Assembly: GCA_025449435.1 (NCBI GenBank)
Contig: JANWJO010000094.1
Location: forward strand, 1 to 23,063
Source: Chloroflexota bacterium
Lineage (GTDB): Bacteria; Chloroflexota; UBA4733
Length of the DNA stretch: 23,063 nt
Direction of reading: 5' to 3'
A program made the translations under genes and the position numbers. Below, piece by piece: positions 1 to 7,089 of the stretch. The notes beneath the pieces are model-generated. The model had not been told where the DNA came from and made no database searches. It saw only the letters and a program-made list of their open reading frames with translations. The number at the start of each line of letters is the position of its first letter. The first letter of the stretch is position 1.

Positions 1-97
1 CCGCCGGCCGGTTTGGCAAAGTCTTACTTGCATTCGCGTAAATTGGACAGCGCTCGGATGGTGAGACGCTGGCCGCGTGCGGCCTCTGAGGCTGGGT

Positions 98-367
98 TCA
101 GGCCATCTTCTTCGGGGCAAGTTGGAACCGCAGTTGTCCAAGTGGGGCCGAGCGCCACTTTATAGTGTAGCCGAGCTGCCCGGCCGCGATAGAAAATCGG
201 CGCTTTACGACTCGTTGCTTTTCGCCAACATCAATTGAGACATCGGCCCCTTCTCCCAATTGCAAGCCTGATAGTATGTCAAGATAGGGAGTAAGATCGA
301 GCTTAGTTGCACCGCCACCGCGCCGCCGATAGTCTTCTGCAGTCAGCTTCCGGAGAAACTTGGGCAC
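98..367 (-). CDS. Small basic conserved-looking protein, function unknown
   Basis: An 89-residue reading frame starting at a GTG at 365-367, with a purine-rich GAAAGG about 8 bases upstream. I do not recognise a named family. The first 20 residues are basic (Lys/Arg-rich); then comes a predicted helix-like segment (LDLTPYLDILSGLQ), an acidic stretch, and a strongly basic amphipathic segment (QRVVKRRFSIAAGQLGYTIK) that could contact nucleic acid. There is no signal peptide or membrane segment. It lies 134 bases downstream of the sugar isomerase-like gene on the same strand and may have its own promoter at 408-437. The patterned composition and ribosome binding site favour a real gene; a nucleic-acid-binding role is only a guess. 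Confidence 0.6.
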   Translation of the reverse strand: MPKFLRKLTAEDYRRRGGGATKLDLTPYLDILSGLQLGEGADVSIDVGEKQRVVKRRFSIAAGQLGYTIKWRSAPLGQLRFQLAPKKMA

Positions 368-407
368 TGCCGGTACCTTTCGTCAACCGCCCTTACCAAC
401 GTGCATG

Positions 408-437
408 ATGATACGTGATACAAAGCCAGTACTTCAA
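408..437 (-). promoter_or_regulatory. Candidate sigma70-type promoter for the small basic protein
   Basis: Read on the minus strand, TTGAAG (432-437, 4 of 6 to the -35 consensus) is followed after 18 bases by TATCAT (408-413, 5 of 6 to the -10 consensus). The -10 lies 40 bases before the GTG at 367. The match was found by eye, and the spacer is one base longer than ideal. Confidence 0.35.
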
Positions 438-501
438 GTGGCCGCGTACTCACGCCAAATTCACCGTCTCAAAGTGGTGCCGGCGTTAGGTGCGGCATAC
501 A

Positions 502-1260
502 TTAGGCGATTCCCCAAGTCCTTAAGTGCTTCAGACTTGTAGCTACGCTCTCAAACGGATCTCCTTGGCATCGATCTTGCTCGACGATGTACCATCGAAT
601 TCCTGCCGTGTGTGCGAGGTTGAATATGCTCTGAAAGTCAAGCGAGCCTTCGCCAACCTCGGCGAAGGTCTGTGCTGCGTCCTTGGTCATGTCTTTCAAG
701 TGGATGAGCGGTACCCTTCCAGTGTAGTGGTTCAGAATAGTCGCTGGCTCGCGGCCACCCTTTACTGCCCAGAACATGTCCAGCTCCATCTTGACGTTTG
801 CTGGGTCGGTAGAACCGTACAGGATGTCGAAGCCGTTGGAGTTCCCAATAGGTTCGAACTCGAAGGCATGATTGTGGTAGCAGAACTGCAGTCCGTTGCT
901 CGCGCACTGCCTGCCAACATGGTCAAACACGCCGGCCAGAGCCTTCCAGGCTTCAGCAGAATTGCGCCGGTCTTGGGGTACAGCTGGACACACTACGTAG
1001 GTGTTACCGAGTTCCTTGGCTAGTGCTATCACGCCGTCCAGGTCTTGTTCCAAGCGTGAAAGGGCAACGTGATCACCGGCGACGCGTAAATTTACGCTCT
1101 CCAGCAAAGCGTGGAGTTCGCGGCCGCTTAAACCACCGTACCCAGCGAGTTCAACTCCTGCGTAGCCGAGCGCGGCCACCCGCCGGATGGTGCCCTCAAA
1201 ATCCTGTTGCATCGCCTCACGGAGCGTATACATCTGTAATGCCACGGGAATCTTGGCCAC
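502..1260 (-). CDS. Sugar phosphate isomerase/epimerase-type TIM-barrel protein
   Basis: A 252-residue protein, the usual length for the xylose-isomerase-like TIM-barrel family (AP endonuclease 2 / IolE-type fold). Members isomerise, epimerise or dehydrate sugars and inositol derivatives using a divalent metal. The expected metal and substrate positions are visible: the YHNHAFEF strand (Y128, H129, N130, H131), MELD with E159 and D161, LIHLKD (H187, K189, D190), VGEGSLDF (E204) and YIVEQD (E227). The N terminus (IPVALQMYTLRE) has the typical first strand of this family. No signal peptide is seen, so it should be cytoplasmic. The GTG start at 1258-1260 has AAGGA about 8 bases upstream. The substrate cannot be read from the sequence and no pathway genes adjoin it. 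Family certain, reaction unknown. Confidence 0.9.
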   Translation of the reverse strand: MAKIPVALQMYTLREAMQQDFEGTIRRVAALGYAGVELAGYGGLSGRELHALLESVNLRVAGDHVALSRLEQDLDGVIALAKELGNTYVVCPAVPQDRRNSAEAWKALAGVFDHVGRQCASNGLQFCYHNHAFEFEPIGNSNGFDILYGSTDPANVKMELDMFWAVKGGREPATILNHYTGRVPLIHLKDMTKDAAQTFAEVGEGSLDFQSIFNLAHTAGIRWYIVEQDRCQGDPFESVATSLKHLRTWGIA

Positions 1261-1290
1261 GACGTTTCCTTTTCGCTACAAGTCCGTCCG

Positions 1291-1319
1291 AGTATAGTGA
1301 GTGACCGGCGATGGTTCCA
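1291..1319 (-). promoter_or_regulatory. Candidate promoter of the isomerase-like gene (TATACT -10)
   Basis: On the minus strand TATACT (1291-1296, 5 of 6 to consensus) lies 30 bases before the GTG at 1260. A weak -35, TGGAAC (3 of 6), sits 17 bases further upstream at 1314-1319. The same TATACT hexamer occurs before three other genes in this window, which strengthens the call. Confidence 0.4.
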
Positions 1320-1388
1320 GACGCCACTCATCGCCGTGATGGCATGCGCGGTATGTGGGGTGTCGTATCCGTGCAATCTGAGCAATTA

Positions 1389-1458
1389 TAGGAGGTTTCA
1401 CCTGGGCAGGATGTTACCTGAGCGGCGGCGCGGCCCGCAGGGTCGCTCGGTATACTGA
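1389..1458 (+). other. Leader region with near-perfect Shine-Dalgarno and a 16-codon frame
   Basis: TAGGAGGT at 1389-1396 is close to the ideal anti-16S match but does not serve the start of the operon gene at 1543. An ATG at 1411 follows it after 14 bases and opens a 16-codon frame including its stop, ending at the TGA at 1456-1458 (in-frame CTG at 1402). Short inverted pairs AGGT/ACCT and CAGG/CCTG lie across it. It could encode a leader peptide, could be part of an alternative-hairpin control region, or could be fortuitous. There is no evidence of expression. Confidence 0.25.
1451..1456 (+). promoter_or_regulatory. Candidate -10 element (TATACT) of the MoxR operon
   Basis: TATACT (5 of 6 to consensus) lies 87 bases before the preferred ATG at 1543 and 24 bases before an in-frame GTG at 1480. 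No convincing -35 is seen at 15-19 bases upstream, where the sequence is GC-rich. It is the only good -10-like hexamer noticed in this intergenic region. Confidence 0.35.
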
Positions 1459-1542
1459 TCGTTAGCGTGCTCGACTCGCGTGATCGCGGCTTCCCCCATC
1501 CGCGCTCAGCCGGTGGCTCCAGGAGTAGAGAGTAGGCGCTCA

Positions 1543-3336
1543 ATGTCCGTGCAGGTGGCCACCATCCGGCGAGGGCCGGACGACTTCACCTTGCGCCTAC
1601 GTGCCCTCGCCCGGCGGTCGTGGCTCGCCGAAGCCCTGGTGTATCTGGTGCGCGGAACGGCGGCAGGAGTCGTCGTCACCGCAATCTTGCTCGCAGCCTC
1701 TCGACTAGTCACCATTCCGGACCAACTCTCCTTCGCCGCCATCGCCGTGGGCCTGATGAGTGGCGTGCTGCGTTCCCTGTTAGTTTCCCGATCGCTGCCT
1801 CGCGCGGCATTGCGTACCGACCACGCGATGCACTTGCACGAGCGGCTCATTACTGCATGGGAACTGCGGCAAGGAGGAAAACCGAGTACCTTAGCGAATT
1901 TGCAAATCGCGGATGCCTACATGGCGTTGCGCGGCGTGCGTCCCCGGCAGGCGTTTCCTGTCCGCCTACCCAAGCGCGAAACGATCACGCTTTGTGTAGG
2001 TGTGCTGGTGGTCGCGGCACTCGTCTGGCTGCCCAATCCCCACACCGCGTTTCTCAAGCAGCAGCAATTGCAGCGTGCCGCTCTGGCGGCCCAAGCCCAA
2101 GCGGTTGCCGCTACCGCGCAACAGATCCAAAGCGCTGCTGGGGCGAACCCGACCCCTGAGCAAGCAGCGGTGATCCAGGCGCTCAAGCAACTGGAGTCAA
2201 GCCTCAACAGCGACTCTGCGTCCACGACGACCGCGCTGGCTAATCTTGCAGCTGCCGAAAGCGCATTGCGAGCGTCGGATACAGGGCAAGGACAGGCAGC
2301 AAAGGAGGCGCTCGATCGCGCGGCGCAAGCGCTTTCTAGCGATCAGGGAACGCAGTCGTTTACTAAACAACTCTCCCAATCGATAGCACAAGGTAACTAC
2401 ACCTCCGCCGCCAACGAGTTGCGCCAGCTTCAACAAGCAGCCCAGCAGATGACGCAGGAACAGCGCGACGCCCTACAGTCCACCCTGCAGGAGGCGGGTG
2501 CGGCGGCGAACAAGGCCGATCCGTCGCTGGGATCAGCGCTGCAACAAGCGGCGGCGAGCCTCGGTAGTGCGTCCCAGCCTGGTAATGCCGCGGCCCAACA
2601 GCAAGCGTTTAACCAGGCAGCTCGCGCCTTGCAGCAGGCCGGACAGGCCGCGTCGTCTCAGCAGCAACAGGCGCAGGCGCTGGCCCAAGTCCAAGCCAGC
2701 GAGTCAGCCTTGAGTGCACTTCAGCCGCAACAGAACCAGGGAGCAACTCCCGACGCAGCGGCTGCGCAGCAAAGTGGCGCGCAACCGTCACAACTCGGCG
2801 CTACTTCCAACGTAAACCAGAGTCAAAGCGGCCAAAACGCTAGCCCGGGCGACCAATCCACCTCCGCGTCCGGCGCCGCCACGGCGCAAGGTCAGCAGGC
2901 AAGCGGCGATCAGGTGCTCAGCACCGAGCAAGCCCAAGCTCAGGCGACCGACCAGGGCGTGAGTCAGTCAGTTGCGACGGATCAGTCCCAAGGCTCAGGT
3001 CAAGCACAAGGTCAAAGCCAGGGGCAGGGCCAAGGACAAGGACAAGGTCAAGGGAACGGCAAAGGTGCAACCGGCCCGAACAGTACCGTCTATGCACCGC
3101 AAAACTTGAACGGTCACACCGAAAGCCTTCCGACCCAGCAGAGTGGAGGTCCCGGACAGCAAACCGCGTCCAACCAGCTTCAGGCACCCGTTAACAATCA
3201 GTCATCGGTACCGTACACCAGTGTCATTAACTCCTACCAACAGAATGCGGCACAGGCCATGGACCAAAGCTATGTGCCACTGGACAAGAAGGACCTTGTG
3301 AAGAACTATTTCTCGAATCTCGCGTCCGGCCAATGA
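1543..3336 (+). CDS. Gln/Ala-rich membrane protein, first gene of MoxR-VWA operon (DUF4175-like)
   Basis: A 597-residue protein from the ATG at 1543, chosen because AGGAG lies upstream and the first 21 residues of the longer GTG (1480) frame look non-native. The N-terminal part has two membrane segments (about residues 28-70, from VYLVRGTAAGVVVTAILLAA onward), then a conserved-looking LRTDHAMHLHERLITAWEL motif, then a third hydrophobic segment (TLCVGVLVVAALVWL). After that comes an Ala/Gln-rich, probably coiled-coil region, then a disordered Gln/Ser/Gly tract with (GQ)n repeats, and finally a less biased C terminus ending YVPLDKKDLVKNYFSNL. The layout resembles DUF4175-like proteins that head MoxR operons; that assignment is from memory of the family and moderate. 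It ends in an ATGA overlap with moxR. Likely a membrane-anchored scaffold or adaptor for the operon's complex. Confidence 0.8.
   Translation: MSVQVATIRRGPDDFTLRLRALARRSWLAEALVYLVRGTAAGVVVTAILLAASRLVTIPDQLSFAAIAVGLMSGVLRSLLVSRSLPRAALRTDHAMHLHERLITAWELRQGGKPSTLANLQIADAYMALRGVRPRQAFPVRLPKRETITLCVGVLVVAALVWLPNPHTAFLKQQQLQRAALAAQAQAVAATAQQIQSAAGANPTPEQAAVIQALKQLESSLNSDSASTTTALANLAAAESALRASDTGQGQAAKEALDRAAQALSSDQGTQSFTKQLSQSIAQGNYTSAANELRQLQQAAQQMTQEQRDALQSTLQEAGAAANKADPSLGSALQQAAASLGSASQPGNAAAQQQAFNQAARALQQAGQAASSQQQQAQALAQVQASESALSALQPQQNQGATPDAAAAQQSGAQPSQLGATSNVNQSQSGQNASPGDQSTSASGAATAQGQQASGDQVLSTEQAQAQATDQGVSQSVATDQSQGSGQAQGQSQGQGQGQGQGQGNGKGATGPNSTVYAPQNLNGHTESLPTQQSGGPGQQTASNQLQAPVNNQSSVPYTSVINSYQQNAAQAMDQSYVPLDKKDLVKNYFSNLASGQ
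2998..3054 (+). repeat. (GQ)n hexanucleotide repeat tract within coding sequence
   Basis: About nine imperfect GGN-CAR hexamers encode alternating Gly-Gln dipeptides (with Ala or Ser in two places) in the tail of the first operon gene. The third codon positions vary, so selection for the peptide rather than recent slippage is the simpler explanation. Confidence 0.85.
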
Positions 3337-4331
3337 GCGCCATTCACACCGAAGCCGACATCCGTTACTTCTCCGATACGGCCAAATCCATCACTTCGGA
3401 AATGTCCCGCGTCGTGGTGGGCAAGGAACAGGTGCTGCGCAATGTGCTCATTGCGGTCATCGCGGGCCAGCATGTCCTGCTAGAAGGTGTGCCGGGCCTC
3501 GGCAAGACGCTGCTGGTGCGTACGCTAGGGCAGAGCCTCGATTTGCAGGTGAATCGCGTGCAGTTCACGCCCGACCTCATGCCAGCGGACATCACCGGCA
3601 CAAACGTCATCGTGGACGACGGCGCCGGCCACCGCGACTTCCAATTTCAGCAAGGCCCTCTGTTCACTAATCTCCTCCTGGCCGACGAGATCAACCGCGC
3701 CACACCGAAGACACAGTCAGCGCTGCTCGAAGCTATGCAAGAGCGCACGGTGACGGTGGCGCGTAGCACCCATCAGTTGCCCAACCCTTTCTTTGTTCTG
3801 GCGACGCAAAATCCTATCGAGATGGAAGGAACCTATCCCCTGCCGGAAGCGCAACTGGATCGCTTCTTCTTTAAGCTGGATATCGGCTATCCCACTGAAG
3901 ACGAACTCGTTGCCATTCTCAACCGCACAACCACATTGGAGACCGTCCTGCCTCGCCAGGTCACCGACGGACCGGGCATCGTGCGCATGGGCGAACTGGC
4001 TCGCGCTCTTCCCATTGCCAGTGCCGTTGTCGACTACGCGGCCCGTATCACCATGGCTACCCACCCCAGAGGGGAACAGCCGGTGAAACAAGTGCAGAGC
4101 TATGTTCGGTTTGGGGCAAGTACGCGAGGAGCACAGGCGCTCGTCTTGGGGGCAAAGATTCGGGCGGCGCTGGATGGCCGGTTCAACCCAGGTTTTGACG
4201 ACGTGCGTGCCGTGGCGTTACCCGCCTTGCGCCACCGGCTCATCCTGAACTACGACGCTGAAGCTGAGGGGATCAACGCTGACCACGTTGTATTGCAAGT
4301 GATCGATCAGGTCCCGGAAGTTCGCAAGTGA
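3333..4331 (+). CDS. MoxR-family AAA+ ATPase
   Basis: A 332-residue protein of standard MoxR length. Walker A is GVPGLGKT (52-59), Walker B LLLADEIN (114-121), sensor 1 ATQNP (157-161), and the arginine-finger motif PEAQLDRF (171-178); the C-terminal lid domain follows. These ATPases form hexamers that remodel or activate VWA-domain partner proteins at the cost of ATP. It is cytoplasmic, with no membrane segment. Its ATG overlaps the stop of the preceding gene as ATGA, and its own stop overlaps the next gene as GTGA, so translation is probably coupled along the operon. All catalytic motifs are intact. The family is certain; the exact client is inferred to be one or more of the VWA/DUF58 proteins encoded next to it. 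Confidence 0.96.
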   Translation: MSAIHTEADIRYFSDTAKSITSEMSRVVVGKEQVLRNVLIAVIAGQHVLLEGVPGLGKTLLVRTLGQSLDLQVNRVQFTPDLMPADITGTNVIVDDGAGHRDFQFQQGPLFTNLLLADEINRATPKTQSALLEAMQERTVTVARSTHQLPNPFFVLATQNPIEMEGTYPLPEAQLDRFFFKLDIGYPTEDELVAILNRTTTLETVLPRQVTDGPGIVRMGELARALPIASAVVDYAARITMATHPRGEQPVKQVQSYVRFGASTRGAQALVLGAKIRAALDGRFNPGFDDVRAVALPALRHRLILNYDAEAEGINADHVVLQVIDQVPEVRK

Positions 4332-5236
4332 GCGCCTCAAGCGCCCCATCCACATCGGCACGATCAAAGAATTTGCTTGAGCCGGCATTGCTGGCACGCC
4401 TTGCCGAATTGAGCCTGCGCTATCGCCGGCGGCTAGCCTCGGCTGCACGAGGCGAACGGCGCAGTCAGCGCCGGGGATCGTCACTCGAATTCGTTGACTA
4501 CCGACAATATGCCGCCGGCGACGATCTGCGCCAGATCGACTGGAATGTATTTGGCCGTCTGGACACGCTGGTGCTCAAGCTGTTCGAGGACGAAGAATTG
4601 CTGTCCGTGCACCTACTCCTCGATACCAGCAAATCAATGGATTGGGGGCACGAAAGCAAGCTGAGGTATGCCACGCAAGTTGCCGGAGCCCTGGGCTACG
4701 TGGCGCTCGCAGGTTACGACACGGTCGAGGCGTTTCTGCTGGGTAGCGGTTCCCACTTCGGGCCGGCGCGTGGTCGCGCTGGCGTTTCTGGACTGTTCAA
4801 CTTTTTACAAGGCGCCACCGGGGATGGACCAACGGATTTAAATGCAGCGGTAAAGACCTTTGCGGCGCACCAACACGCTCCAGGCTTGGTTCTATTGTTC
4901 ACCGATCTGTTCGACCCTGCCGGCATTGGCGATGCATTGGGCCGGCTCCGGCAGCAGCGCCACCAGGTGATCGTGTTCCATACGCTCAGCGGTGACGAGC
5001 TTGTCCCAACGCTGAACGGCGACCTGTTACTCGTCGACAGCGAAAGTGGTGAGCAAGTCGAGATGACGCTCGACCGCCACGCTCTCGATGCCTATGATGC
5101 GCGGTTGCGCGCCTGGCTGAGCGCGTCGGTGGACACCTGCAGGCGACACAATGCCAGTTACGTGCTACTCAACACCGCCCGGCCGTTGGCTTCACTCTTG
5201 TTTAGCGATTTGCGCCATCAGGGCCTCCTGCTGTGA
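4328..5236 (+). CDS. DUF58 domain protein (VWA-like)
   Basis: A 302-residue protein starting with GTG inside a GTGA overlap with moxR. The DUF58 signature is clear at residues 50-90 (GSSLEFVDYRQYAAGDDLRQ, followed by IDWNVFGRLDTLVLKLFEDE). A VWA-like fold with a MIDAS-type DTSKS (99-103) follows in LLLDTSKSMDW. DUF58 proteins almost always sit directly after moxR and are thought to be its partners; their biochemical activity is not established. No membrane segment is seen, so it is probably cytoplasmic or peripheral. The basic patch RRRLASAARGERRSQRR (33-49) could bind the membrane surface or nucleic acid. Its end overlaps the next gene by GTGA. Confidence 0.95.
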   Translation: MSASSAPSTSARSKNLLEPALLARLAELSLRYRRRLASAARGERRSQRRGSSLEFVDYRQYAAGDDLRQIDWNVFGRLDTLVLKLFEDEELLSVHLLLDTSKSMDWGHESKLRYATQVAGALGYVALAGYDTVEAFLLGSGSHFGPARGRAGVSGLFNFLQGATGDGPTDLNAAVKTFAAHQHAPGLVLLFTDLFDPAGIGDALGRLRQQRHQVIVFHTLSGDELVPTLNGDLLLVDSESGEQVEMTLDRHALDAYDARLRAWLSASVDTCRRHNASYVLLNTARPLASLLFSDLRHQGLLL

Positions 5237-7089
5237 GTGCCAGCACTCCCTGGGCAGCGTTGTTCCTGCTGCTCGTACCCATCCTCATCATCTTCTACCT
5301 GCTCAAGGTCAGGCGGCAAAACCAAACGGTTGCCAGCACGTTTCTCTGGCGCCAGCTCACGCGCGATATGACGGCACACGAACCTTGGCAGCGCCTGCGC
5401 TGGAATCCGCTCCTCCTCCTGCAAGCGCTCCTCATGCTCGCTCTCATCTTCGCCCTTATCCGTCCCTACCTGCGACTCCCGGGGAACGCTGGGAGCTTTG
5501 AGGTGATTGTTCTGGATGGCTCGGCCAGCATGATGGCAACCGACGTGTCGCCATCTCGTTTCGCGGCAGCAGTGGCAGCAGCGCGCACCATCGTGTCGCG
5601 TTTACCCCCAGACGCAAAAGCAGCCGTTATCGAGACGGGGTTCACTCCACGAACGCTCGCCGCACCAACCGCTGATCGATCACAACTGGACCAGGTGCTA
5701 GCGAACGCGACGCCCAGTATTTCACTCGCTTCCATGCGCCAGGCGCTCGAGTTGGCCCTTGCGCTCACGAATGGGCAGACGGGTAGTCGTATCGACGTCC
5801 TCACTGGCGGCGGGTTCCCCAGCCTGGCGGATCTTTCCGACGTCGGTGTGCCGATCCATTTCACGATTGTGGCGGGTCGGGCCCAGAACGAAGGCATCAC
5901 AGAGTTGTCTGCACGACCAGACCCGTTGAATCCGAGCCAGTACAGCCTGTTTGCCCAGGTGACAAACTTTGGTACCCAGCCTTCACCAAATACCGTGTCG
6001 TTCACCGTCGACGGCAGGGTCATCTCCACCCAAGACGTCACCGCTGCGCCCGGCACGTCTCAAGAATTTGTGCTTGATAGCGTGCCAGCAACAGCTCACC
6101 TAGTCGAAGCCAAACTCAGCGCGACCGACGACCTGGCACTGGATAACCGAGCGGTGCTCGAATTGAATCAGCGCCCGCCCGCCCGCGTGCTGATGGTGAC
6201 CGCAGGTAACGTGTTTTGGCTCACGGCCTTAAAGTTGCTGAATGTCCAGCTGTTTACGGTGACGCCAAACGACTACGCCTCTATCAACCCCGACAACTAC
6301 GATGTGGTGATCCTCGACTCATACCTTCCTCCCATCCTGCCGCAAGCCAACCTTTTGCTCATCAACCCACCGGACTCGCCGCTTATCCATGTGCGCGGTA
6401 CCAGCAGCACACAAACGGTGGCGAGCCAGGTCGTCAACGACCCCTTGTTGCAATACGTTGACTTGCACGACCTGGCCGTGCGCCAGGCGGAGTTACTCAC
6501 GCCGCCAGATTGGCTCAAGCCGCTGGTCGCGGGAAGCTCGTCTCCGTTGCTGCTCGCCGGTACCGATCACACGCGCATCGTCGTCGTCATGCCGTTTGCC
6601 ACGCAGGATTCCAATGTGTCGCTTCTCCCCACGTTTCCCATTCTGGCGGCAAATGTCATCGACGTGCTCCAACCGACCGGCGGCAACAGCTTGGTCAGCG
6701 CGTCCAGCGGGGGCCTTATCGTCGTGCCGCTCGCTAAACAGACGGATACGTTAACCGTTCAGCGCCCTGATGGCAGCGCATTTTCAGTAAGCCACCCATC
6801 TGGAGCAAGTTACGTCTTCGACGGCGCTCAAGCCACCGGACCATATACGATTACCCAACAATCCCAAGGTCAAACGGTCCAACAAGAGGTGTTCGCGGTG
6901 AACCTCCTTAATGCGCAAGAGTCTGACCTGAAGCCAGTGGCGTTGAACGACCTTGGCCCATCGAGCGCAGCGGCAGGTGCTCAACTTGCTGCGCCGAACG
7001 TCGCACCGTATGAGTTGTGGCCCTTTCTTGCAGGAGCGGCAGGTGTGTTGCTCATGCTCGAGTGGTGGTGGTATCACCGGAGAGTATGA
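5233..7089 (+). CDS. BatA-like membrane protein with VWA domain
   Basis: A 618-residue protein opening with the BatA-type N terminus: a hydrophobic segment (about 8-24, AALFLLLVPILIIFYLLKVRR), a linker with TFLWRQL, and a second membrane segment (about 58-78). The VWA domain follows with the MIDAS motif DGSAS (95-99) in VIVLDGSASM. The middle region (about 240-560) looks like beta-rich extracytoplasmic domains. A third membrane segment (about 595-614) and a short basic end WWWYHRRV close the protein. In Bacteroides and other bacteria such proteins belong to the aerotolerance (Bat) operons; BatB, BatC and BatD are not evident here, so calling this an aerotolerance system would go too far. The GTG start overlaps the DUF58 stop, and its stop overlaps the next ATG. 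Confidence 0.93.
   Translation: MSASTPWAALFLLLVPILIIFYLLKVRRQNQTVASTFLWRQLTRDMTAHEPWQRLRWNPLLLLQALLMLALIFALIRPYLRLPGNAGSFEVIVLDGSASMMATDVSPSRFAAAVAAARTIVSRLPPDAKAAVIETGFTPRTLAAPTADRSQLDQVLANATPSISLASMRQALELALALTNGQTGSRIDVLTGGGFPSLADLSDVGVPIHFTIVAGRAQNEGITELSARPDPLNPSQYSLFAQVTNFGTQPSPNTVSFTVDGRVISTQDVTAAPGTSQEFVLDSVPATAHLVEAKLSATDDLALDNRAVLELNQRPPARVLMVTAGNVFWLTALKLLNVQLFTVTPNDYASINPDNYDVVILDSYLPPILPQANLLLINPPDSPLIHVRGTSSTQTVASQVVNDPLLQYVDLHDLAVRQAELLTPPDWLKPLVAGSSSPLLLAGTDHTRIVVVMPFATQDSNVSLLPTFPILAANVIDVLQPTGGNSLVSASSGGLIVVPLAKQTDTLTVQRPDGSAFSVSHPSGASYVFDGAQATGPYTITQQSQGQTVQQEVFAVNLLNAQESDLKPVALNDLGPSSAAAGAQLAAPNVAPYELWPFLAGAAGVLLMLEWWWYHRRV

Noticed and set aside
71..84. GC-rich palindrome after the small basic gene as a terminator
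   Set aside because: The stem is only five pairs with a four-base loop and no U-run follows on the minus strand.
360..1023. Plus-strand open frames opposite the isomerase-like gene
   Set aside because: They run antisense to a gene with clear TIM-barrel motifs and show no recognisable protein pattern.
2998..3054. GQ repeat as a mobile or minisatellite element
   Set aside because: It stays in frame, the third codon positions vary, and it fits the low-complexity tail of the protein.
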